Below, piece after piece: positions 47,664-59,579 of a stretch of 64,000 bases of DNA; within the stretch, counting starts at the first letter, position 1; every line of letters begins with the position of its first letter. Source of the stretch: Rhizophagus irregularis (taxonomy: Eukaryota > Glomeromycota > Glomeromycetes > Glomerales > Glomeraceae); contig NC_089444.1 in the NCBI RefSeq assembly GCF_026210795.1, positions 1,230,501 to 1,294,500 on the forward strand, written 5' to 3'. The notes beneath the pieces are model-generated. The model saw only the letters and a program-made list of their open reading frames with translations. It was not told the origin of the DNA and did no database searches. Position numbers and translations under genes: made by a program.

Positions 47664-48185
47664 ATGAGTCGAATTTTTATTTTTGCATTCGTTTTATTTG
47701 CTACGCTTTTTGCGGTCAATGCAGCACCACTTGAAAAAAGAGAAACTTCATTTCCACCATGTCCCGATTTGCCACCAGATGCAGTGGGACTCGATGTAAA
47801 AATGACACCTGATCCCTTCGCTCCTGGACAAGAAGAAACGTTCGACATTAAAGGAACATTGAAAAATGATATTATCACTGGAGATTTGCTTGGTATTGCA
47901 TTCATCAATCTTGCCGAGAAACATCCCGTAGGAGGTCCCCTCATTGTGGATATTTGTTCATTACCTGGAGTTACTTGTCCGATTAAAGCCGGAACTACAT
48001 TTTCTACAACGCAGAAATACATTGCACCAGGCGCAGAAGAGTTGCCTAAATCATACGCTATTGTAATTGCAATTGAACATGGAAATCCACCTGATAGTGT
48101 AGCATTAGCCTGTTCAGCTGCTATTTTTGGTGCTAGTGAACCTCCTGCTGTACCTGCAGATTTGGACTTTTGGGGTTTTTTATAA
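47664..48185 (+). CDS. Secreted ML-domain lipid-binding protein (NPC2/PG-PI transfer type)
   Basis: 173 aa, single exon. Signal peptide 1-20 (FIFAFVLFATLFAVNA), then APLEKR with a Kex2-type KR at 25-26. The rest matches the ML (MD-2-related lipid-recognition) family: start 'FPPCPDLPPDAVGLDVKMTP', the PFAPGQEETFDIKG strand with GTLKNDI, and the C-x6-C pair ICSLPGVTC-PIKAG typical of the family. Cysteines at 33, 98, 105 and 150; the usual six is reduced to four. Family members bind sterols or phospholipids in the secretory path or outside the cell. Kozak context AATCATGAG; a TATA-like TTATAAAAG lies at about 47565, roughly 100 bp upstream. No intron and no break. Rhizophagus has several such secreted proteins; a role in lipid exchange at the plant interface is speculation. 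Confidence 0.85.
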   Translation: MSRIFIFAFVLFATLFAVNAAPLEKRETSFPPCPDLPPDAVGLDVKMTPDPFAPGQEETFDIKGTLKNDIITGDLLGIAFINLAEKHPVGGPLIVDICSLPGVTCPIKAGTTFSTTQKYIAPGAEELPKSYAIVIAIEHGNPPDSVALACSAAIFGASEPPAVPADLDFWGFL

Positions 48186-49138
48186 GTGCTTGATGTACTT
48201 ATTTTACACGAATCTTTAATTATTAATAAGTAAATTAATTAGTTAATTGATTAATAACAATTTTATTTTTATTTTATTTTAATTTTTTTTTTATATTTAT
48301 TAAATAAATAAATAAATTCTTTTTTTGCGTTTAAAATATTAAATGTGAAATATTTTATAAATATTATCTCGTTGGTACCCGGTATCCGAGAAGCCAATTA
48401 CAACTTGTCAACACCAAAATAGAAAGATAATTTTGTGATCGTATAGTAGTATAATCACTAAATTCTCTTGGCACTATACTGATGCTATTATTCTTTTAAG
48501 TACTGTGTTCTTAATTACTTTACCTAAAAAAAGATATATGCAATTTTTGAACTAGTGCTTTATCCGAATGTATTATATACCGTATTATTTAGATGATCAG
48601 ACACTAATTCGAAAACTGCTTACGTCGTTTTTAAAAAAAAGAATTTTTAAAACATTTAAAGGTTTATTATTATGCATGAAAGTCTGTTTCACCCTAGGAA
48701 TCTTCTCAACTATGGAGTATACGGCGCAGTTGTGGCAACTGATCTACTAAATATATTATTTACTGTAAGTTATTATTTTCGCGTCTACATTACCAAGAAT
48801 ATAAAATTATTTTTAAAATGAAAAGTTGACTTGATTTCTTTATAATGGAATTTTATTTTAAAAAAGAATTCTCTTCTACTTCTGTAATATAAAGTATAAA
48901 TTAGTTGGGATATTAATTATACTAATAACACTTTTTTAATACAGTATAAATTTACTATTTTATTTAGTATTGAATTGTTTAATCAATAATTCATTATTAC
49001 ATTTAATTTTAAATTGCTTTACGTATAAATTAAAAATCTATATAGAATGTACCTGAAATACTTGTTGACACTGACGTTTTAGAGTTGCTTAGGGTTAGGG
49101 TAAGCATAAGATTAGTTAAGCGCCCGCTCTTGTCAACC
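48186..49138. other. Gene-free stretch
   Basis: AT-rich 3' flank of the ML gene. A 60-codon frame at 48568-48750 has no recognisable domain. Nothing else is seen. Confidence 0.35.
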
Positions 49139-49234
49139 ATGGACTCTATTGACCGTGTTCATGTGATATGTGAGAATTCTATATTACACTCCGGGGAGCT
49201 TATTGTAGAAAAGCTCGAACAGTTTATTAATAAA
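49139..49234 (+). CDS. Possible orphan first exon
   Basis: ATG in a good context (CAACCATGG), then 32 codons with balanced codon use (MDSIDRVHVICENSILHSGE...), closing exactly at a GTAAGTT donor. Such composition is unusual in this AT-rich neighbourhood. No second exon is recognisable downstream, where low-complexity DNA begins, so this is either a gene cut by that expansion or a relic. Confidence 0.35.
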
Positions 49235-49289
49235 GTAAGTTAAATAAAAACAAATTCTAGAAACCTGAAATTATTAAAATGAAACAAAT

Positions 49290-50000
49290 AAAACAAAAAA
49301 AAAATTTATTAAAATTGTGAAATTTAATAAATTTTCAATCAATTTTTTATAAAAAAAAGATCTCTAATGAAAATCTTTATTAAAAAAAAAATTTCAAGCC
49401 AAAATTCTCGATACCCTTATTAAAAAAAAACTATTTTCAATAAAATTTTCTATTGAGACTTCTAACAAAATTCTCCATCAAAAAATAAAAAACTTTTCAA
49501 CCAACAATTCTCTAATGAAATTCTCAATCAAAAAAAATATCCCGATTAAGAAAAATTTCTAACGAAAATCTTCCATCAAAAAACACATTTTCCCTATTAA
49601 AAAAAATTCAAAGATTCTTTACCTATTAAAAAAAAAAAATTCTTTACCATAATTCTCTATCAAAAAAAAATCTCCCCTGTGGCCCTGTTAAAAAAATTTA
49701 CTAACGATCTATCAAAAAAAAAATCTTATATCAAAAAAAAATTCTCTAATAAATACTCCGTCAAAAAATACTTTCACCTATTAAAAAAATTCCCAAAAGA
49801 AATTCTTTATCAAGGAAAACTCCCTTCTATTAAAAAAAAAATTCTTAACAAAATTCTCTATCAAAAAAAAATTTTTATCAAAAAAAATCTTTCCTATTAA
49901 CAAAATTCTCCAAAGAATTTTCTACAAAAAAAAAATTTCTCAATGAATTCTCTATCAAAAAAAAAATCCTGTTAAAAAAAATTGTCTTATTAAGAAAAAA
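49290..50000. repeat. Low-complexity A-run / TTCTCTATC minisatellite
   Basis: Runs of 6-10 A alternate with degenerate TTCTCTATC, CTATTAAAAA and CAAAATTCTC motifs for about 700 bp, without fixed period. The open frame at 49679-49900 is Lys/Ile-rich by composition only. Confidence 0.7.
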
Positions 50001-50872
50001 TTCTCCAAGGGTTAAACACAAATAAAAATAGTTACTATATTTAATATATACAAATAATATGAAAGTCTTGTCTGTATCATAAACCCATCAGAAAGCTACA
50101 CAAATATCACGTTTTTCAAATAAAGACAGAATTAGGATTTGTAAAACTAAAACTATTTGAACTTTTTGATATGTTGCGTAAACTTGAAATTTGAGCGATA
50201 AACCACGTGATAAATGATCATGTGATCCATTAAATTATTGTTTCACCGTCTCCCTCAATGTGATTGAAGATGTTGCTCAAATATTACAATTCAATTCGTA
50301 ACAGTCGATTGAAATTTGAAATGATAAACTCACTTGACCAATTTTACTAATAAAAATTTACTAAATTTCAGATAGATCAAATGTTAATTTTCTTATATAG
50401 TATTAGACAAAAGAAGAGTGTTGCTTTGAATTTTTTAGTCATGATATTTTTAAAAAATGTGTTTATTTTCGATGTGTTATAGACCAATAATTGTAAATAT
50501 GATTGATGAGACAGAATATTGCATGCTTGATATGAAATTAAACGTCATAATACTGTCATAATCATATGATTATCCAATAAAACCAATGCTCATTGCAAAC
50601 TCTTGATTTATTTCCATAGTGTTTAGTAATTAATACAATAAAAGATTACTTGAATGGCGATTGTTTAAAAAAGTGAAGATTGAAATTTAGATCGAAAATT
50701 GAAATAGAGGTATGCCGAAAAAGGAAACCATTTTAACGTTAACTTTAACGTTAACGTTAGGATTCAAAATCTTAATGTAAACATAACGTAAAAAAATTTC
50801 TCAATATATCTCAATAATAAATGATATGAAGCAACTTTTAAAATTATTCAGTTGTCAAATATTATGTAATAA
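50001..50872. other. Gene-free stretch
   Basis: AT-rich. TTAACGTTAACTTTAACGTT near 50735 is a short palindromic cluster. No gene. Confidence 0.35.
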
Positions 50873-52591
50873 TTAATCAACTTCCTTTAATAAATTATAA
50901 ATATTACCAGCAAAAGATAAATCATTCCAACTTCGAACTCTAATATTATATAGTTTAAATTCCTCCGCTTCATCTTTCAAATCATACAAATCTATTTGAA
51001 CTTTAAAATACATAATAGACAAATACTTTACTCTTTTTTTCTTCATAATATATTCCTTTATATAATGTAAAATATCGTAACTACTTCTTTGCTCAATTAA
51101 CAATTTATTAATAAGAATATCTTGAGAATTTTCTAAGAATGTTCTAAAATCACTGTTTTTAATAGAAACAGTCAAACTTAAGTATTCTAATTTAGAAGGG
51201 AGAGCTTGTCCTAAATTTTGCAATATATTTGAACCATGTTCAATATTACCATTCGAGTAATAATAAATACCATCCAATATACGAATTGCAAGATGATTAA
51301 GTTTTTGTTTAATATTTTCAATTAAATTGATTATTAGGCGACACAAAGTGGTAAAAATGGTTTTCATAGTCCGGCCGGGTCAGTTTTTGTTAGGTCTTAA
51401 AAAAAAATTTTTATATTGTTACTATGCCGGGTGAGAATTTTTTAAAAATTGAAAAAAAATTTCACATATAAAATTTTTGAAAAAAAAAATTAAAAGCCGG
51501 GTTGCCGGGTTATTGATGAAATTTTTATATTATGAAAACCATAAAATCAAGTTTGTATGGCCTTAGATAAATAATCGGATTATCAATTCTACTCAAATCA
51601 AGGAATTTGATATTCTTACAATATTTTGTAATTAATTCTATTAACTGTTGATCTAATGATCCCCTAAAACCAAAACCAAATCAAAATTTTCTAAATAACC
51701 ACCAGATTTTTGTAATAATAATTGTAGTGATTCAATTTGTAATATCTTGCCCATAAATGGTTTAGTTAAAGTAATAATTTGTTGAATAAAACTATCATTT
51801 AAAGATGAACAATAAACAATATGAACAGATTCTAAAACATTTAATTGTTTAAATACTTTATCTTGACGCAATAGAAAATGATTGTATTTAAAGTATTTGA
51901 AAAATTATAATCTTTTGATAAAAATAATAATTGATATAAAGGTAAATTATAACCAAGTAAATTTTTTTTTTAGATTTTAATGTGAATTATTTGTGATAAA
52001 CGATCTTTGATTATATCAATTCTATATAATATATACTATAAAGTTTTAAATTTCTAATATTGTAAATGAAATTTGGATTTTGTAAAATTAACTCAAGAAT
52101 ACTATCAAGATATATACTAGAATATTTAATAGTAGGTGAGTTCTCAATTTCGAAGGTATGTAAATTTACTTCATTTTCAATAAACATTTTAAATAGTAAT
52201 AAACATATATCAATTATTGAACTTTTTAAATGTTTATTTTTGAAGGTTAAAGATTTTCCATTCATTAAACAGAAGTAATAAATTTATATGTATTCAAATA
52301 TTTTAAAAAGCTAAGATAATTGAATAGTGTATTTGAAGGTAATAAATTTTTATTAATTTTATATACATTTAATTTTGTTTTAAAATTATGTAAATAAATA
52401 TCAATAATAAATTTATGGTTTCTAGTAGAAATAGAAAATGGATTTTCCCATAATAATGGAATAGTTAAACGACACCAAAATCTGTTAACTAAAATACATG
52501 AATGTAAAGTTGAATGATCATTCTATAAATATTTTATAACTTCATAAGTTAATTCGGGAAAATCTCCTGAAAATAATTTTGAACATGACAT
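50873..52591 (-). pseudogene. F-box/LRR-type gene, decayed
   Basis: ATG at 52591-52589 opens MSCSKLFSGDFPELTYEVIK, the standard start of the very large Rhizophagus F-box-like family, which would recruit substrates to an SCF ubiquitin ligase. TAG follows after 'YL' where a Gln codon is expected (CAG to TAG). The same frame then continues to 'SLVNRFW'-like and PLLWENPF motifs, to TAA near 52268. Later segments are in order but in different frames: 52265-52011, 51871-51653 (LESVHIVYCSSLNDSFIQQI), and 51610-51545, then 51367-50873 (LGQALPSKLEYLSLTV, IKEYIMKKKRVKYLS) to TAA. Intact members are single-exon and of this size (about 570 codons). At least three frameshifts and a 186-bp insertion break it. 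Confidence 0.8.
51357..51542. mobile_element. Small MITE inserted in the F-box gene
   Basis: Inverted ends ATGGTTTTCATA (51357-51368) and TATGAAAACCAT (51531-51542) enclose 160 bp of T/A-rich DNA with GC-rich islands CCGGCCGGGT and GCCGGGTTGCCGGGT. The F-box/LRR reading resumes on each side, so the 186 bp are extra. Confidence 0.6.
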
Positions 52592-55500
52592 ATTGTAAGT
52601 TGAAAAGAGAAAGAGAGGTATTTGTGTATCACATTTTACTATTGTGTCTATTTATATTAATTAATTAACTGACGCACAATTAGTGATTGTGAGTAACATC
52701 ACTGAGGATGAATTCTGCGTGTGATAAAGTTAATCATGTGAAATTCTGTGATTTGGTCAGAATTATTCAAGGTCGGCCAACATTACGATTCACAAATTTT
52801 GACCAAACTTAATTATCAGAGAAAATGTGATGAAAAATATTGTCAAAATATTTTTTTTATGTTATAAGTTTATCAGTAGCGAAAGAAATGATAGCATGAC
52901 ATAAGTAATTATCACGAGTAAATATTAATTACACCATAAAAGATTTGTTGACTACCGATCGTAAAAAATAACAAATCACATTTCTTTATACAAATAAGTG
53001 TTAGTCAAAAAGTTGTCGATAAAAAATAGCAAGCAATATTGATTATTGAATGTCATATTCAAATAAATATAATAGAATGAAGAAAGAGAAGGCGAGTTAA
53101 GAAAATGATGAAATAAATATATTAGTAAATTTAACAAAAGTCCGGACAATACATTTTTATTTAATTTAAAAAAAGTGAAGGTGCAAATTGAATTTAATTA
53201 ACCTTTAAATGTAACTTTTAAACCTAATAAATAGCATGCTTAAACTGGGAACAATGAATAATTATATATATTAAATTTTACATTAACATTACTAAAGCAA
53301 AAAAAATATATATTGTAATTTCAAAAAAATATATTCTTTTTGAATATCATAAAATTAAAATTAAGATGAATTGTGACTTTGAAGAATATTTTATTCTTTT
53401 TTTGATGAATTAGAAAATGGGAAGTCTAATTCATTAATTCATGATCAGAATTCAGAAGTAATACAAGCCATGACAGTTACGTATAGTATAAGCAGTAATC
53501 TCGAGAAATCTGATTATTTTGATTAACATTGATGCATACTCTAGCCACTTACTCTATCTGCATTTAATATATATCAGATTTTCCCACAGAATTTCAAAAA
53601 AAAATTTTACCAGTTTATATTTATAACATTTTAGGTTAAAATGTAATAAATAATTTATTAAATATTTAGCCATTAATGAGAAAATATCAGTCCATCATAA
53701 TCAAAATGGACTACCAATAAATCAAATAAAAAAGTTACCTTTATAAAAAGTAAAGAGACATAATTTATTACTCTCTTGCCTATTTATTGCTACTCTCTTT
53801 ATAACTTATTTTACCACTTAGTAACTTATTGATTATACTTTTTATCTCTCTTTTTTTTACAGCTAATCTGAGTAAACCATATAAAAAAATAATATTAATG
53901 GGAACTTTATAGAACAATAATGTTGATAAAGATAATATTAAAATGTATTTCCATCAGAATATTATATTATTAATGTCAAAACTTAATAAAACTTTTAGTC
54001 AAATACAGAATAATGGATTGAATGTCACCCAACTTGATATATTTTATGTTAAAAAAATGAATGTCATAGTTGTTGGGAGAGTGAATGGGTATCCCTTGGG
54101 ATTTCCTAAAATAAATAAAATTGATTTTATGTGAATTGTTTGAGAAATCTAACATTAACCTCAAATATACTACAAACCATTAATTATTCTGGACAAGTTT
54201 TCATATCCTATTATTAATTATATATATTAATAAAGTATTTACTAATATTCACAAATTAAATTACAAATGTTAAAAGATTCACCTCTTTTTAGCGCATTCC
54301 ATTTATTGCAACACTGGTTTTGGGTTATGATAAAATTATAGTTATTATTTATTCTTGTCACAATTTTCATTCATATCAAATGGTCACGAATTGAATGATC
54401 TTCAAAAAGATCAAGATATTGCTGATAGTATCTAATTAGTATAAATAAAGTTACTATTTTTCCAATTTTTTTTATAGATAATTTCATTGTAAGATTAATA
54501 CAAATTTACCTTATTAATGTCTGAGTGGCATCATTTAGCCAGATTGATACTACGTTATTTATATTAAGATTTAAAATATTTGGGTTATAAAATAAAAATT
54601 GTGTTAAAAGAATTAAATTTGTAAATTAAAAAATTCGATAAGAATTTTATTGCCTTATATTTATGTAAAATTTGTTAATTTCTGATATCTATAATTATTA
54701 TATAATTAATCTTGGCCAATTCCATAGAAATTCTAGTATATCATCCATTTCATTATATTAAAGCGTGATATACCACTGAAGCTACAAGTAAATGATATTG
54801 AAATCTTTTTTTTGTAAAAAGTAATAATCCTATTGCTTTAATAATACAATTTGTAGTATTTATTTTCAATGTAATTTGTTTTTAGTTTTTTACCACATTA
54901 ATTTCATTACATTATAAATTTTTGGTAAGCTAAATTCAAAGGAAATAATAAAATTTCTATTTTGATCTATTATAATAATATGGAGATTAGCATGATTTAA
55001 TATAACTTTATACTACTTATTTATTATATAATAATATACTATGATATATAATGCATGGAATTCATTTAGAACTTTTAACATCATGTATATATTACTATAT
55101 TACTTTATTATATCAAAAATACTATAACTATATGTGTAAAAATTATAAAATATTTTAGTAATTTAACATTCTTAAAATAAATAGATTATAGATAGATATT
55201 ATTTATCTTTACATGTTTACTTAATCTATATCTATCATCTCAAAAATTCATTATCTCTATTGTTTAGCTATTTATTTAAATTAATAATTCAATTCATATT
55301 TTCAAATTTATTATTAGTATGTATCATTTATCTTTAACAATTAGTAGTAAATATAAATCATATAATTTAATTTTGTTTCAGTCTTTTTAAGGGTATTGAT
55401 TCATTATTAAGTAATAATGTAAGATTTTACAATCTTTTTGTTATATTTTCACAATTAAGTATAAAAAGCTAAATATAAAAATCTCAACAGGTATGCAATA

Positions 55501-58500
55501 ACTCTTGAAAATATAAATTTTCCATATTTTAATCAATATTAAGGCCCAATTATCCATACTAATTTTTAAAGTCTGGAAGCCTGCACAAATGAGATATTCA
55601 GTTATGTAGAGGTTGAATTAAAATATAGATCCATTTTAAATTGGCTATTTTGGTTTTGTTTATCCATTATAAAATGTTAAAATAAAGATAATTGGCTCTG
55701 GACTTCTACACTACTTCTACTGATTCTTAACTTCTAGTTAAAAAATATACATCTTGTTTTATAGAATTAGGTCTCTTTAGGTATTCTCTGTTATTATCCT
55801 TAATACTGGGACCTGTTATGTAAGAGTTTATGCTCTACTATCAACACTTTGAAGACAATTTCTAACTGAATTGCATCGGTTGACAGGTTGTAATTGCATA
55901 ACTTTTCATTTTCTTGACATCATTTATATTATTTTTTTGATTTATCAGAAATCAGAATAGAAACTTCCTGCAGATGCCTGGTCTGAGCCTGGATTTCACA
56001 CCAATGGAATGTTTCATATTCTTTTGTATGATTGTCCAATTCTTGGATAGTGAAATACATAACTAATATATTATTACTTATAAGAAAACATCTCAACTAA
56101 TAAATACAATACATTAAACTAGATAGAAAGGCTAAGAGCACTAGCTTGTACTAAGATTGAACTATGAGTTCATTACTGTCGACTAAGAATCACAGCTTGT
56201 GCTAAGCATCAAACAAGAGGTTAATTATTGCTTGATTGATAAGTTCTCAACTCAAATGCTAAATGAGAAGTCTAATTGATAAATCATTAATTGTTTCAGG
56301 AATTTTAATACCATATCTTTTTTTTATAATAGTAATATAAGTTATAGTAGGTATCTTAAGTAAATATTATATTATATGTTTTCAGTTAATGTTATTGTAA
56401 TTAATGATATTTTATATATTTTTTTATCAGTTCATATTACTAAAATCATAATTATTAGATCTATACTATATTCAATCAGTCACAATAATCAAATTAATTA
56501 TGAATAAAACTATATATTCAAAAATGCACATTTGTGATATTTTGTGAATATACTTTCTTTTGACTTCAAAGGAGTAGTATATTAAGCTAATTGCAAAGTA
56601 CAACTTTATAATAGATCAGTTAAATAAAAAAAGAATTCTAAGATCTTATAAATTATTTAGATTAATTATAGCTCCATATTTTCTTTATCTTTTTAGATGT
56701 TAATAATGCGAATACATTTTATTTAAATAACAATAATTTAATAATAATAACAATTAAAATATATTACTCATTTGAATCTGTTCAAGTTAGTAGATTTGTG
56801 AATTTTCTTACAAGATATGACTTGCATTTTCATATCCTCTTTTGAGTGATTTCCCTTTTAGTTTGCAACTCACATTAGGCGCAGATTTGTAAATATACCA
56901 AACTGATATGGATGTGTAATTTTTACTATAAATAATAAATCAAACATAACTAATTGTCATATTCTAATAAGACTGATGAAATATGACTTCCAAATAAAAT
57001 TAATTTAAGAATAATGTATAAATTGATGTTTTTTATTTATTGCATGATTTGTTAGTAATATATAACAATATTATTAATAAGATAATTCAGATACTAATTA
57101 TTGCTTAATATAAGGATTATTAAATTTAGTTCTCAACTAGTTTGGAACATTTTTTCTATCTTCATAAAAGATTTTAATGTAATAATAATAATGGTTATCA
57201 AAAAGTTGTTATAAATTTAACTAATTTAACTGCTTTTAAAACTAAGACTTGACAAAATTTCAATTTTAAACTTATTATCAATAAGCTTTTTAATTGTTTA
57301 GAAATTAATTTTCTTTTCATTTGATTTTTGAATATCTGATAGTTACTTTTAAAAAAATATAAGTTCGCCAATACAGCAAACTTATTTAAATATAAAATTA
57401 TATTATTTAATTTAAATTAGATATAATATTCCTATACAGATTTTTTTTCATAATTTTAAAAACTTTTTTTTTCTTTATTGAAATCAGATTTATTTTATGA
57501 TTTAATTCAAAGAGCTTTTTCAAATAAAAAAAAAAATTAATAAAGTTTTTATCAAAGACAATAGATTTATTGATTAACAAGAATGATTAACAATATTAAA
57601 TTTTTTTATAAATGAATAACAAAAAGCTATTTTTATGGAATAAATATATAAAAATAAGCAGATTCAATTGATGCTTAAAATTGGTTATTGCTATTATATA
57701 CATATTGTTTTACTGATATGAAACAAAATAATTACAATCATTTAACCATTGAAATTAATATAGAGATACAACATATGATATTAACAAAATTTGAGATTAT
57801 TTTAACAGTATAATATATATTTACAGTTAATGATAAATGGTATGGTGAATTTAATAGAACATAATATGAATTATCAAAAAGTAATGTAATAAAAAATAGA
57901 AAAATTTGAAAATCTAAATAGTTTTATAACTGAATTCAACTACTGTAGTAGTTTCTGTATGGTAGCTACGAACTACAAAGCTCTCTAAAATTTAGATACT
58001 TTTTTTTTTACGCCAGTATTTTTTGCTTATTTTAGGACGAGAATTATGCTTAGCAAACATTTTGTTTTACAATTTCAGTGTCTTTTATTTATATCCTATT
58101 TAGAACATATGTTAACTTTAAAAAGTAATTATATTCACCCTACATATGACATCATAAACACTATTCTTCACCTTTAAAGTATATATATATTAAATATCTC
58201 ACAGAATTATTTAATTGATATAATGTTTAGTAAAAAATCGATTAAAGCAAATATTTTTTTGATGATACGTTCATCCATCTTCTTATTCGTCTATATATTA
58301 TTATACTAAAAAATGAGTTTTTTCTATTATTAAATTTATAATAGCCTATTTAAACTTTTATTACCGTTAACTTTAAAATAAAAATCTACTAATGTCAATT
58401 GTACACTTTGTGAAATCACATTGAATGTCTAATAAAAAAAAATAATTTATCTTAATAAAAAAACCTATATAAATTAAATTAATTGAAATATTCACAATTT

Positions 58501-58768
58501 ATCAAATCAAGAAAAAAACTTTTACAATTAAATTTACGTCCGAGAATAGGCAAATTCTTATGAATACGTAATGTGATAGCAAATGAATAAAATAGAATGG
58601 CAATCATTCTTATCAAATAGAAAGTATTTTTATTTTTTATGAAATATCGTATCACATTTTAAATTTTAGATGTTTAAAGAAATTGGTTTCAGAGTAAGTT
58701 TTTCCGGTAACTAAAGAATTTGTTTGCGATCTCACGATCTACACATAATAAACTACGCTGAGACGATA
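52592..58768. other. Large AT-rich gene desert
   Basis: About 6.2 kb with no supported gene. Frames near 53943-54164 exist on both strands and have no domain. TATCAGTCCATCATAATC at 53685 recalls the motif at 46570. Around 55550-56300 the composition is a little more balanced and may be old repeat debris. No tRNA or rRNA was recognised. Confidence 0.5.
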
Positions 58769-59286
58769 ATTGCCAATCCGTCTAAAATCGGCACTGCGTT
58801 ACTAATAAAATTCGGGGATATTAACGATAATAAAAAAACCCGTTTTTTACATCTCACGCGCGGGATAAACTTTCACCCATTTCACCCATTTCACAAATAA
58901 AAGTACCCTTCAATTTTTTACTAGTTCTATAAAGAAAAATATTTAAAAAAAGTCTTTAAAAAAAGCTTAGAAAGCCAAAAAATATATGTTTGTAATGTAA
59001 ATAACATGATATAGTAAAATAAAATATTGAAATTTCTTACATTTTAAGGTGTAAATCTGACGCGCGTACATAGTAAACTCATTATTTTGCATATGAACGT
59101 ATAATTTTTTTTTGCAAAATCTTTTTTTTTCAAGCATTTTTTCAGTATATCATATGACTTTTATTTATAGTTAATATGTCGTCTATGAAAATATCCTTTC
59201 TGAAGATTGTGTTCTAGCACAAAATCGGCAAATTTAACCCCGAATTTTATTAGTAACGCAGTGCCGTTCTTAGACGAATCGGCAAT
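58769..59286. mobile_element. TA-flanked MITE, ~49-bp inverted ends
   Basis: The left end ATTGCCAATCCGTCTAAAAT, continuing CGGCACTGCGTTACTAATAA, ATTCGGGG (58769-58817), and the right end (59238-59286) are inverted copies with few differences. TA lies directly outside both ends (58767-58768 and 59287-59288), the Tc1/mariner-type duplication. 518 bp, non-coding. It ends about 290 bp upstream of the kinase-Sel1 start codon. Confidence 0.75.
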
Positions 59287-59579
59287 TAAGTTTCAAATTT
59301 GGTTGTGTCATATGTCCTAAAAAAATTATGTAAACGTCATGTCACGTTAAAATTATTTATTGATTTTGGCGCAGTCAAACGTAGGACAGAGCGTCGTCTT
59401 ACTAAAATTGTTTTTTTTGCCTTGCATGAGCATGATTTACAAATTATACAAACTACACAAATTTATTTCGTAACACCAAATTTCTATAAATAGACAAAAT
59501 TCTTTTTTTTTCTTTAACATAAAATTAACTTACATTAAAAACTAACTACCGCAGTAAAAACTTTTCTGTATTTAAAACA

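Noticed and set aside
47654-48022. 122-codon minus-strand frame
   Set aside because: Antisense shadow of the ML-domain gene.
49679-49900. Lys/Ile-rich 73-codon frame
   Set aside because: Produced by A-run minisatellite composition.
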